NCBI GenBank assembly: GCA_955652715.1 | Contig: CATPBS010000184.1 | Location: forward strand, 1-11,649 | Length of the DNA stretch: 11,649 bases | Source: an uncultured Candidatus Udaeobacter sp. | GTDB lineage: Bacteria; Verrucomicrobiota; Verrucomicrobiia; Chthoniobacterales; UBA10450 | Reading direction: 5' to 3' | Position numbers and translations under genes: made by a program | Notes under the pieces: generated by a model | The model's database searches: none | Seen by the model: only the letters and a program-made list of their open reading frames with translations | What the model was told of the DNA's origin: nothing | Shown: positions 1-6,492 of the stretch, piece by piece | Numbering within the stretch: position 1 is the first letter of the stretch | Layout of the letters: the number at the start of each line of letters is the position of its first letter

Positions 1-83
1 ATCTCCACGTCGTCTAGTGTGAACGCGTTGCAGGGCTTCGCAACCACGCAGCGATGCGCTTCCGAACCGTGCGCATTGTAAAG

Positions 84-105
84 GGCGTTCGCCGCGGCGA
101 ACGCC
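84..105. terminator. perfect 22-bp palindrome downstream of acpP, possible terminator
   Basis: The half-site GGCGTTCGCC at 84-93 and its exact reverse complement GGCGAACGCC at 96-105 flank a GC centre. In RNA this gives a strong hairpin of about 9-10 bp about 50 nt after the acpP stop codon. Read on the minus strand it is followed only by CCTTTAC, a poor U-tract, so termination may be inefficient or the hairpin may instead be a 3' stabiliser or a small interspersed palindrome. The remainder of 1-155 holds no supportable gene. Confidence 0.4.
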
Positions 106-155
106 TGATTTATACTAAAAAAGCTCCCCGAACCCCGAAGGCGTTCGAGAATGCG

Positions 156-404
156 CTACTGTTTGGACGATTTGTCCTCGATGTATTTGATGACGTCGCC
201 GACCGTCTGCAATTTCTCCGCGTCTTCGTCCGGCACTTCAACCCCAAACTCTTCTTCAAAGGCCATCACCAGTTCGACGATGTCCAGCGAGTCTGCGCCC
301 AAATCCTCGATGAAAGACGCCTGCGGCGTGACCTGCTCCGGGTTTACGCCGAGTTGCTCGACGATGATGTCCTTGACCTTTTCTTCGATCGATTTTTCCG
401 CCAT
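156..404 (-). CDS. acpP: acyl carrier protein (AcpP)
   Basis: This is the 82-residue acyl carrier protein of type II fatty acid synthesis, a small acidic cytosolic protein that carries growing acyl chains on a 4'-phosphopantetheine arm. The attachment serine is Ser39 in the GADSLD motif, followed by the conserved helix-II recognition region ([19 protein letters not shown]). Length, acidity and the C-terminal VIKYIE helix all match housekeeping AcpP rather than a polyketide-synthase carrier domain. The start is ATG at 404. In many bacteria acpP is followed by fabF, but 1-155 does not encode a recognisable FabF N-terminus, so the gene appears to be a single unit here, with a palindrome behind it. 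A TTGACA hexamer lies upstream at 491-496 on the same strand, but no good -10 box follows it. Identification is secure. Confidence 0.97.
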   Translation of the reverse strand: MAEKSIEEKVKDIIVEQLGVNPEQVTPQASFIEDLGADSLDIVELVMAFEEEFGVEVPDEDAEKLQTVGDVIKYIEDKSSKQ

Positions 405-619
405 AAAATTTGTTCAGTTTGTGTTAGTCGCGCGGGGAAAAGCTTACAGCCGTCCGGGCACAGGATGGCAAGTAAATGAATTAAACAGGTTGTCAATCAT
501 TTTCAGGAACGCTAACGAGATCGCGCTGTAATGGGTCGTCACGGCGGCCCGCGGGCGTGCGGTGCGTGTCAGCGATTCTTAACATTTGCTTCCGTTGCCA
601 TCCGAGTTACATGCAAGCG

Positions 620-2092
620 ATGTCCTCGTCTACTGTCGAGACTATCGATCTTCTTGATCTGAAGTTGCTGCCTGCGTGGGTGAAAGAACCTGCTGAGCCG
701 AGAAGCTATGCGGCTTACACGGGAGAAGAAGAGAGCGGCGGGCAAAAAGTGGGGCATGGTCCACCACGCAGTAGACCAAAACGCCGAACGCCCAACTTCG
801 AACATCCAAGACCCAACGGAGACAAACGCCATTGCGTGGCAGGGCGAAACAGAGCGGGCAGTATTGCCCGTCGTGCGCACGGGACCAAAGATCGCCGCTT
901 GCCAAATCGGCAGGTTCCTGCTACGCGAACGCCGCCGGTTACCGTTGGTTTCCTGCCATACGCAGTTGCGTTCGAAAATGTCGCGACACAGATCAAGTCC
1001 GGCTCAGTTGCGTATTCGCTTTTTGCGCTGGCGCGTCTGTTCCTGGATAAACCGGTCGGGTACGAGGTTCGCCTCACGACAAAGGGGGAACCGCCGCTTT
1101 ATCAGCTTGGCGACAACGGCACGGTCTCTTTGGACAGAGAATTCCTTGATCAAAACGCATTCCGATTCGCTCACCGCGATTTCTATCAAATCGAGGTTGT
1201 GGAGACCGATCCAATCAAGGGAAATTTCTCGAATGTGGCGCGATGCCGATTGAGCGGAACCCTCCTTGGCCCGACTAACTATCACAATTACCAACCGCAG
1301 CTGCGCACTCTGTACGAGCAACGTTTCAGACGTCGGATGAGTTTTCCCGATTATCAGCGGGAAATCGAGATTGTAAGCGATGCCGCGTTAATCGAGCGCT
1401 GGAAAGAAGAAGTCCGACGAGTGACGACCTATACAACATTACACGAAGAAACTCCTGTGACGTTTTCTTCTACGCTCGAAGCGGAACGGCATTTTCGATC
1501 GCATTATTTGCCGCAATCGATCCGCAGCGTGGCCGAGGTTACGATCAGCGGGGCGATGAGCCGGCGTTTGCCGGATCGGAGGCTAAGCCAGGCCATCGAG
1601 GAGGCTTGGGCGCGGGAAAGCCGCTCGCCTTCGCGCATGATGCAGGAGTTAGCCAGCCGGTTTCGAGAAAACGGACTGCACGTTTTTCGCCATCGCCGCG
1701 GCATGTTGTTTGTCTCGCCAATCCGGGTACGCGCGTTTGTTCATGAACAGGCGGGCGTGTCTTCGTCTGTGAATGCGATTCTTGAAGCACTGGCAGCGAC
1801 GCCAGGAATTAATCGCAAACAATTTTTCGAAAGCTTGATTGGCGATATCGCGCCCGAACATGCAGAGCCACGCCGACTGGCGCTTGCGTCCGACCTGCGT
1901 TGGCTGATCAACGAGGGTTACGTGATCGAGTTCAACGACGGCTCTCTTGATCTGCCTCGGGCTAAGGTTAGCCCACAGAAAACTGTAGCAGCGGCCGAGC
2001 CTGCCACGAGCTTTTCGACTGGGTCAAGCGCCGAGCCAGTCGAGCAGTTCCGGACGGAAGCGCCTCTACAGCTTATTTGGCGACAACATTAA
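620..2092 (+). CDS. uncharacterised protein with Arg/Pro-rich linker and possible winged-helix C-terminus
   Basis: I do not recognise a named family. From ATG 620 the product is 490 residues. It begins with a short hydrophobic/acidic segment containing the motif LLDLKLLPAWVKEP (about residues 11-24). Residues about 35-105 form a strongly basic, Pro/Arg-rich, low-complexity linker. A well-ordered region follows (from about residue 108, VTVGFLPY) with many aromatic and charged residues and regular secondary structure. Near the C-terminus a helix-rich stretch ends in DLRWLINEGYVIEFNDGSL, which resembles the recognition helix and wing of a winged-helix fold; this is my inference. The last 40 residues are disordered-looking. 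The basic linker suggests nucleic-acid contact, but no catalytic motif is visible. The start is uncertain: ATG 611 and GTG 557 are in frame upstream, none with a clear ribosome site; 620 was chosen because the conserved-looking segment begins just after it. Its 3' end overlaps convergent panD by 27 bp. Confidence 0.8.
   Translation: MSSSTVETIDLLDLKLLPAWVKEPAEPRSYAAYTGEEESGGQKVGHGPPRSRPKRRTPNFEHPRPNGDKRHCVAGRNRAGSIARRAHGTKDRRLPNRQVPATRTPPVTVGFLPYAVAFENVATQIKSGSVAYSLFALARLFLDKPVGYEVRLTTKGEPPLYQLGDNGTVSLDREFLDQNAFRFAHRDFYQIEVVETDPIKGNFSNVARCRLSGTLLGPTNYHNYQPQLRTLYEQRFRRRMSFPDYQREIEIVSDAALIERWKEEVRRVTTYTTLHEETPVTFSSTLEAERHFRSHYLPQSIRSVAEVTISGAMSRRLPDRRLSQAIEEAWARESRSPSRMMQELASRFRENGLHVFRHRRGMLFVSPIRVRAFVHEQAGVSSSVNAILEALAATPGINRKQFFESLIGDIAPEHAEPRRLALASDLRWLINEGYVIEFNDGSLDLPRAKVSPQKTVAAAEPATSFSTGSSAEPVEQFRTEAPLQLIWRQH
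786..817. repeat. degenerate short tandem-type repeat inside the linker coding region
   Basis: The stretch contains GAACGCCCAAC, TTCGAACATCCAA and GACCCAAC in a row, a degenerate series of roughly 10-nt units of the form (G/T)(T/A)CGAAC.CCAAC. It lies in the part of the 490-residue protein that encodes the basic linker, and in the +3 frame reads AERPTSNIQ, a phrase I associate with intergenic repeats of the Planctomycetes-Verrucomicrobia group. Only about three units remain, so this may be coincidence. Confidence 0.35.
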
Positions 2093-2464
2093 ACGCCGAT
2101 TTCCTACAGCCTTCGTAGCGAAGGATTTCATTTCTTCGTTCAATACAGCGATGCGTGGCGTATGAAGCGCCGCTTCCTCCAGCGAATAGCGCGCGAAACT
2201 CATGATCGTAAGACGGTCGCCAATTTTTCCAAGATGCGCGGTAGCGCCGTTTAATTCTATGATCCCTCGGCGTGCTTCGCCATAAATCGCGTACGTCTCG
2301 AACCGCTCGCCGTTATTCAGGTTGCCAACGAGAATTCTTTCATAGGGAACGAGGCCGACCAGCTCAGCCAGATCGGCGGAGACGGTCAGGCTCCCATCGT
2401 AATCGAGACTCGCCCCTGTGACGGTGGCGCGATGAATCTTCGATTTAAGAAGAGTTAGTTGCAT
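2066..2464 (-). CDS. panD: aspartate 1-decarboxylase precursor (PanD)
   Basis: PanD decarboxylates L-aspartate to beta-alanine, the amine half of pantothenate and hence of CoA, in the cytosol. The 132-residue proenzyme self-cleaves to form a pyruvoyl cofactor. The sequence shows the family hallmarks at canonical positions: Lys9 in LKSKIHRATVT, Tyr22, the cleavage site Gly24-Ser25, and Arg54, Thr57 and Tyr58 in the ERFETYAI segment; the INGATAH-like motif appears as LNGATAH. All residues needed for processing and catalysis are present, so an active enzyme is expected. The start is ATG 2464; no clear ribosome site precedes it. It lies 80 bp downstream of rpmB on the same strand and could be cotranscribed. 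Its last nine codons overlap the end of the convergent plus-strand gene. No other pantothenate gene is in the window. Confidence 0.97.
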   Translation of the reverse strand: MQLTLLKSKIHRATVTGASLDYDGSLTVSADLAELVGLVPYERILVGNLNNGERFETYAIYGEARRGIIELNGATAHLGKIGDRLTIMSFARYSLEEAALHTPRIAVLNEEMKSFATKAVGNRRLMLSPNKL

Positions 2465-2544
2465 CGCCAGTAGGCTGGTCGCTAATCCAATGCGCCCGCG
2501 TCAGACGCTGATTGTTTCAGCGAACTTCGCGGAGACCGGCCGTC

Positions 2545-2808
2545 CTAGATGGCCCCAGACTTTTTAAGCGCCTTGTAAGCGCCATGTTTGTTGATCGTCT
2601 TAAGACCGCGCGCGGTGACGCGGACGCGCACAAATTTCTTCAGCTCCGGCACCCAAATCCGCTGGCGACGCAAATTTGGCGCGAAAATGCGCGGCACCAT
2701 TTTCGTCACGTGCCGGCCTACGCCACCTTTTTTCTTGGCCAAACCACGCCGATGAATAACGCTGCCACGGACGGCTTTCGATCCTGTAATATCGCAAATT
2801 CTTGACAT
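2545..2808 (-). CDS. rpmB: 50S ribosomal protein L28
   Basis: L28 is a structural protein of the large ribosomal subunit. The 87-residue product begins MSRICDITG, the typical L28 N-terminus, contains the basic KGGVGRHVTKMVPRIFAPNL-type core, and ends with the RVRVTARGLKTINKHGA segment found in most L28 proteins. Only one cysteine (Cys5) is present, so this is the zinc-free (C-minus) form rather than the four-cysteine form. A longer reading from 2823 adds five residues (MLGSD) but does not match the family start, so ATG 2808 was chosen. It is not next to rpmG (L33), its frequent partner. The 186 bp between its start and the divergent oxidoreductase gene must hold both promoters, but I could not identify convincing -35/-10 pairs there. 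Confidence 0.97.
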   Translation of the reverse strand: MSRICDITGSKAVRGSVIHRRGLAKKKGGVGRHVTKMVPRIFAPNLRRQRIWVPELKKFVRVRVTARGLKTINKHGAYKALKKSGAI

Positions 2809-2994
2809 ATCTGAGCCCAACAAGGCCGCGTAAGCTGACGTGCGGAAGCCAGCGCGTCAAGTCGATCGAAGTGCGAAAGAACATCAGTCTAAATCGATGA
2901 GTGGTTGGTTGAACGCGCCATCGCTCATCGCGGTCAAAGTTAGCTCGCACAAATAGCCAATCGAGTTTGCAAGATCGGAATCGCACCTAAGCCA

Positions 2995-4032
2995 ATGCAA
3001 AAAAGTAATCACAAATTGCGGATCGGCATTGTGGGAGCGGGCAACATTGTTCGCACCCGCCATTTGCCCGCTCTCCAAAAGAATCCGGAAGTCGAGATTG
3101 TCGCCGTCTCTAATTCGACATACGAGAGCTCGGAAAATTTTTGTCGTGAAAATGTGCCGGATGCGACGCCCATAAAAAATTGGCCTGAGTTGGTGGCGCT
3201 GCCGGACATCGACGTTGTCTGGATCGGCACACCGCCTTACATGCATTCGGCGGTGACAATCTCCGCGCTTGAGGCGGGTAACCACGTTTTTTGTCAGGCG
3301 CGCATGTCGATGGATTTTGCTGAAGCCGAGGAAATGTTGGCTGCATCAAAGCGTTATCCCGAGCTGGTGACAATGCTTTGCCCACCGCCCTTCGGCATAC
3401 GCGCCGATTTGCTCGTTAAAAAGATCTTGGCGGAAAATTATATCGGACAACCGCATCATGTGCGGCTGCAAAGTTTCACGAGTAATTATTTGGATCCGGA
3501 CGCCCCGGCGCATTGGCGGCAAAAGATTGAGATTAGCGGGCTCAACACTCTGACTCTAGGAATTTACGTGGAGGTATTGCAACGCTGGCTCGGTGAGATG
3601 ACCGGTGTCTTTGCGCGCGGGAAAATTATTTATCCCGTTCACGACGTCTACGAAGTGATGATTCCTGATTTGCTCACCGTTCTCTGCAGTTTCGAAAATG
3701 GCGCGGAAGGCGTGCTGGAGTTCAGTGGAATCGATGCGTTAGCGGCGGGAGATCGGCTGGAAATCTACGGCAGTGCCGGCACGCTCACCTACGATTTCAC
3801 TTCCGACGTCGTGCAAGCGGGAAAGCTCGGCGATCGCGCGCTGCACGTGATCGATCTCCCGCCAGAATTGGAAGGCGAATGGCGCGTGGAAGAAGATTTT
3901 CTGGCGGCGGTAAAGTCAAAGGGCCGAGTGCGTCCCCATCCTACGTTCGAAGACGGTCTTCGATACATGCGTGTCGTGCAAGCAGTCGCTGATTCTCGAG
4001 CGCGCAATGAATGGGTAGCAATCAAGAGCTGA
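2995..4032 (+). CDS. Gfo/Idh/MocA family protein with atypical active site
   Basis: The 345-residue product has the two-domain layout of the Gfo/Idh/MocA family: an N-terminal NAD(P)-binding Rossmann fold with G11-x-x-G14-x-G16 (LRIGIVGAGNI), a following beta strand EIVAVSN, and the IDVVWIGTPPYMHSAVTISALEAGNHVFC segment, then a C-terminal alpha/beta sheet domain ending around residue 340. Normal members are sugar, inositol or glucose-fructose oxidoreductases. Here the usual C-E-K-P motif is C100-Q-A-R103, so the catalytic lysine is missing, and the usual GG...D...H motif is replaced by SGLNTLTLGIYVEVLQ (181-196), lacking the Asp and His. The nucleotide-binding motif is intact. It may be a divergent subfamily using other residues, or a non-catalytic NAD-binding protein. 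The substrate is unknown. It is transcribed alone, divergent from rpmB and convergent with the membrane-protein gene that follows, 40 bp away. Confidence 0.88.
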   Translation: MQKSNHKLRIGIVGAGNIVRTRHLPALQKNPEVEIVAVSNSTYESSENFCRENVPDATPIKNWPELVALPDIDVVWIGTPPYMHSAVTISALEAGNHVFCQARMSMDFAEAEEMLAASKRYPELVTMLCPPPFGIRADLLVKKILAENYIGQPHHVRLQSFTSNYLDPDAPAHWRQKIEISGLNTLTLGIYVEVLQRWLGEMTGVFARGKIIYPVHDVYEVMIPDLLTVLCSFENGAEGVLEFSGIDALAAGDRLEIYGSAGTLTYDFTSDVVQAGKLGDRALHVIDLPPELEGEWRVEEDFLAAVKSKGRVRPHPTFEDGLRYMRVVQAVADSRARNEWVAIKS

Positions 4033-4072
4033 GACGCAGTGGCCAACGGCTCGCGAGTAAAGAAGCCTTCGG

Positions 4073-4672
4073 TCAGGTGTCATCGCATCTCCCACCAGGA
4101 CTCTTCTGACCACCAATGCCCCACACTGGCAGAGTGACAAGTTGGTACCACGCAAAGAACCGATCGTAACCGCGTCGCCTGGCAATGAGACCACCGGCGG
4201 CAAGTAGCGCATATTGCCCCACGAATGGCACGTACCACATCGGCTGAAAAAGTTCGCCATGAACCGCCGTTTGCGCGAGGTCGAGCAAACACATCGCAAT
4301 AAACGTGGAGTAGTACCCCGAGCGGGTTCGTTCGAAGCGGCCCTGGTGTTCTTCCGCTTCCGACAGGTCGGGCGGGTAAAGGAAAACTGTGAGCAAGTAC
4401 AGCGCGACAGTCCAGGCAATCAGCACCAGGAATTTGTCGAAAGTCCAGTTGACCTCGGTGTTCCACTTGAATGTGACCCACCACTGCAGAGCCAGTAGCA
4501 GCAAGGTCGCGATGGTGAGGACAATGTGCACCTCATCGAGCGGGTTTTCTCTGCGCCGGTAAAACGCGCGTCCGGCTCCCGCGAGCAGGTTGGTCACACC
4601 CAACCCGACGATGATCGACATCAGAGCCGCAATAAATTCGAAACTGCTCATTTGATTTTGTGCGTTCTGCAT
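4073..4672 (-). CDS. multi-pass membrane protein of unknown function, probable 3' frameshift
   Basis: No named family is recognised. As read, the product has 199 residues with hydrophobic segments at about 11-32, 48-67, 80-99, 122-138, 147-164 and a truncated one from about 171. A short amphipathic loop (PDLSEAEEHQGRFERT) lies between the third and fourth. The last segment, FFAWYQLVTLPVW, is abruptly replaced by a Gly/Pro-rich tail GIGGQKSPGGRCDDT. One frame over, after the G4 run at 4119-4122, the sequence reads ALVVRRVLVGDAMTPDRRLL, which would complete the helix and add a positive cytosolic tail. This strongly suggests a one-base frame disruption. The ATG at 4672 is used; an internal ATG at 4651 (MSSFEF) is an equally good start. 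It lies downstream of the hydrolase on the same strand, separated by 151 bp. Confidence 0.75.
   Translation of the reverse strand: MQNAQNQMSSFEFIAALMSIIVGLGVTNLLAGAGRAFYRRRENPLDEVHIVLTIATLLLLALQWWVTFKWNTEVNWTFDKFLVLIAWTVALYLLTVFLYPPDLSEAEEHQGRFERTRSGYYSTFIAMCLLDLAQTAVHGELFQPMWYVPFVGQYALLAAGGLIARRRGYDRFFAWYQLVTLPVWGIGGQKSPGGRCDDT
4119..4122 (-). other. putative frame-disruption site (G4 run)
   Basis: On the minus strand, codons for Val183-Trp184-Gly185 read GTG TGG GGC. Dropping one G gives TGG GCA TTG GTG GTC, that is Trp-Ala-Leu-Val-Val followed by two arginines, a natural completion of the membrane helix. The restored frame stays open to 3916, which would run 117 bp into the 3' end of the convergent gene, so the true stop is uncertain. 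Confidence 0.5.
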
Positions 4673-4755
4673 GGCGCGCTCAAGTTAAAGTGGCTCGAAT
4701 CCGAAAATCGAGTGGCAAAATCGGACTTTCGCGCATCTGCGTGCTGGGAGCGCAA

Positions 4756-4780
4756 GCCGCCAGTGGGCAGGGATGGCGGC
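4756..4780. terminator. weak hairpin in the gap after the hydrolase gene
   Basis: GCCGCCA at 4756-4762 pairs with TGGCGGC at 4774-4780, a 7-bp stem with an 11-nt loop, about 45 nt past the stop codon of the minus-strand hydrolase. No real U-tract follows on either strand, so this is at best a weak or factor-assisted terminator. The rest of 4673-4823 shows nothing recognisable. Confidence 0.2.
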
Positions 4781-4823
4781 AATTACAGGCTCCCCGCAAC
4801 TGCGGAATGCTCCGGGAACGCGA

Positions 4824-5672
4824 CTATGGTGCGGGACGCGAATTTCCTGTCGCCAGCAACCAACTCAGCGCGTCATTTAAATCTGCCAGCGCCGCGCCTT
4901 GGATCGGATCATTATGGTAAGCGCCGCGCAGTGAGATTACACGCTGCTCGCCAGCGTAAGCATCGACCACGAGCCGGTGATAACGAGGTGCGACTACTTC
5001 ATCTTTCTCTGCCAGCAAGAAGATCGCCGGCGCATGAATCGCTTTCGCATTTTCAATGCTGTCGAGATCCCGCGGAATCTGTAACGCCACAGGACCAGCC
5101 AGCAGCCACAGGTTCCACCATCCAAACTGACGAAGAATCATTTCACGCAGCGGCGGTGGATTATGCAAAATCAGTCCCGCGACCGGACGCTGCGCAGCCA
5201 CGTGAAGCGCAGCGGTTGCGCCGATGCTTGCTCCGAAAGGCACAATTGGTCGATCGTCTGCATGACGTCTTAGTTCATCAAAGGTCGCAAGCGCTGCCGG
5301 CCCAATCCGCGATAGTCGCGCCGGTCCCGCGCTGCCGCCGAATCCGGGATAATTCATTCCCCAGATTTCAACGGCGCGATCGCTCCACATCTCGGCTTCG
5401 ACTGCCGCCCATCGATCAGCGCGATCCGCGTTACCGTAAAAACGCAAAATGAAAACATCTGCGCGGCCCTGTTGTTGCGCTCGCCGCGATTTTGCGCTCC
5501 AAACTCCCAACTCGCCGTCCTGAAACGGAGCCGTTCTGCGAACCGCGCTGCCAGGATCGATCGGTGCCCTCGTTGGAAATAAAATCAGATGGTCTGGCAG
5601 GTGACCGAGGAACATCACGACCAAATATACAATTCCGATTGCGACCAAAAACCAGATTCGACAAACAATCAC
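4824..5672 (-). CDS. membrane-anchored alpha/beta hydrolase (BEM46/ABHD13-like)
   Basis: The 282-residue product starts with a short N-terminal membrane anchor (about residues 5-23) followed by an alpha/beta hydrolase domain. The oxyanion-hole region is FYGNADRADRW (78-88), the nucleophile elbow is G-A-Ser149-I-G, the acid is Asp224 in LAEKDEVV and the base is His253 in GAYHNDP, giving a complete Ser-Asp-His triad in the right order. The NYPGFGGS segment (107-114) is typical of the BEM46/ABHD13-like group, whose substrates are mostly unknown; esterase, thioesterase or lipase activity is possible. With the N-terminal anchor the catalytic domain may face the periplasm. The first codon is GTG at 5672, with an in-frame TGA three codons upstream, so no longer reading exists; GAAGA lies just before it. 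It follows the small membrane-protein gene on the same strand after 132 bp. Confidence 0.87.
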   Translation of the reverse strand: MIVCRIWFLVAIGIVYLVVMFLGHLPDHLILFPTRAPIDPGSAVRRTAPFQDGELGVWSAKSRRAQQQGRADVFILRFYGNADRADRWAAVEAEMWSDRAVEIWGMNYPGFGGSAGPARLSRIGPAALATFDELRRHADDRPIVPFGASIGATAALHVAAQRPVAGLILHNPPPLREMILRQFGWWNLWLLAGPVALQIPRDLDSIENAKAIHAPAIFLLAEKDEVVAPRYHRLVVDAYAGEQRVISLRGAYHNDPIQGAALADLNDALSWLLATGNSRPAP

Positions 5673-5804
5673 AAGTCTTCAGCCGTTTGATACGACGCCG
5701 ACTCGCCTCGTCATCCGAGCGCGCTTTAGATTACGAACCTCTGCAGCTTACTCACGCTCGTCGTTCAGCATTGATTGGACTTGCTCGCGAGCTTCCGGCT
5801 GATT

Positions 5805-6260
5805 TTATCGCGACTGTCTGTCGGGCTCTAAGGCGACATTCGAAGGCCGGAAGACTGAGAACTTGTAGCCTTCGTAAACCGCAATTGCGTAAAAAAGTAT
5901 ACTGACCGACAAGAAGTCGTCCCACAGAGCGCTGACTACCTTCGTTGAATCGGCATTGTTCAGCATTGTGAAAAAACCGAGGTGTTCCTGGGCTGACGCA
6001 ACGGCGATCAGCAAAAAATAATTTCCGAGGACGCAACCGAAGAGTGCTAGAAATGCCCCCAGAATCCCAAACGTTTTTCCGCCATTTCCGATTCTCAAAG
6101 CGAAGCCGACAAGTGCGCCTACTCCTACGGCCATCCATCCGATTTGATACTTAGTCGTGACAGTTAAGGCGGCCCAAACAATCGCACCAATGATTGCGGC
6201 TGCGAGACCGGCGAAGCCGCCTAGAAGAAGCTTTTTCTCAGGGAAACGAATTCGCTTCAA
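5805..6260 (-). CDS. small four-helix membrane protein, function unknown
   Basis: The 151-residue product has a basic N-terminus (MKRIRFPEKK) and hydrophobic segments at about 11-33, 40-56, 63-88 and 116-129. The segment IGWMAVGVGALVGFALRIGNGGKTFGILGAFLALFGCVLGNY resembles a Gly-rich membrane module that recurs in uncharacterised proteins of Bacteroidetes, Planctomycetes and Verrucomicrobia, often ending in an AVYEGYKFS-like motif as here (127-135). No catalytic residues are evident. The first codon appears to be TTG at 6260: the nearest in-frame stop upstream leaves no ATG or GTG, and the ATG at 6264 is in another frame. After its TAA stop the same frame stays open for 18 more codons (to 5748). 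It follows the DUF1059 gene by 27 bp and is probably cotranscribed with it and the peroxiredoxin. Confidence 0.75.
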   Translation of the reverse strand: MKRIRFPEKKLLLGGFAGLAAAIIGAIVWAALTVTTKYQIGWMAVGVGALVGFALRIGNGGKTFGILGAFLALFGCVLGNYFLLIAVASAQEHLGFFTMLNNADSTKVVSALWDDFLSVSILFYAIAVYEGYKFSVFRPSNVALEPDRQSR

Positions 6261-6287
6261 CCATATAATCCGTCTCTGCAGCGACTC

Positions 6288-6479
6288 CTAATCGTTCGAA
6301 TCTTTGAGCATTGACTTGATCTGATCGCGCAAATCCGCCGTGTTTTGATGCCCATGCGCCGAGACGGCGTGTTGCACCGCTGCATCAAGCACTTCTTCTG
6401 CGGTGCCGGAAATTTTCAGCGAGCAATTTTTCTCGCTGGGATAATCCCTGCAATCGATCGATTTTCTTTGAGCTGCCAT
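6288..6479 (-). CDS. DUF1059 family small protein
   Basis: This 63-residue protein matches the DUF1059 pattern: an N-terminal RKSIDCRDYPSEKNCSLKISG segment with two cysteines (Cys10 and Cys19), followed by an amphipathic helix EEVLDAAVQHAVSAHGH and a TADLRDQIKSML tail. The family is small, soluble and of unknown function. The HAVSAHGH stretch together with the two cysteines could form a metal or redox site, which is inference only. Its ATG lies 13 nt after the stop of the peroxiredoxin gene, so the two are almost certainly one transcript. That association with a thiol peroxidase is suggestive of a stress role but not proof. No obvious ribosome-binding site precedes the start. Confidence 0.9.
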   Translation of the reverse strand: MAAQRKSIDCRDYPSEKNCSLKISGTAEEVLDAAVQHAVSAHGHQNTADLRDQIKSMLKDSND

Positions 6480-6492
6480 TGTACCAGTTTAG

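Noticed and set aside
1..155. Possible start of fabF downstream of acpP on the minus strand
   Set aside because: The only ATG there (at 76) gives about 20 codons before a stop and no FabF-like sequence.
491..496. Minus-strand TTGACA as -35 box of an acpP promoter
   Set aside because: The hexamer is perfect but no acceptable -10 sequence lies 16-18 nt downstream, so a promoter cannot be supported.
405..619. Search for an RNA gene between acpP and the uncharacterised gene
   Set aside because: No cloverleaf, conserved RNA motif or strong hairpin with U-tract was seen; it looks like ordinary intergenic DNA.
708..1253. 181-codon +3-frame reading overlapping the 490-residue gene
   Set aside because: Only the repeat-like part is notable; beyond it the sequence is basic and featureless, while the main frame continues into a well-ordered domain.
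2809..2994. Search for promoters, tRNA or a riboswitch between rpmB and the Gfo/Idh gene
   Set aside because: A TTGACG hexamer is present on the minus strand but without a convincing -10; no tRNA-like or riboswitch-like fold was found.
4526..5452. 308-codon plus-strand open frame
   Set aside because: It runs antisense to the alpha/beta hydrolase and the membrane protein, and its translation is Arg-rich and shows no motif.
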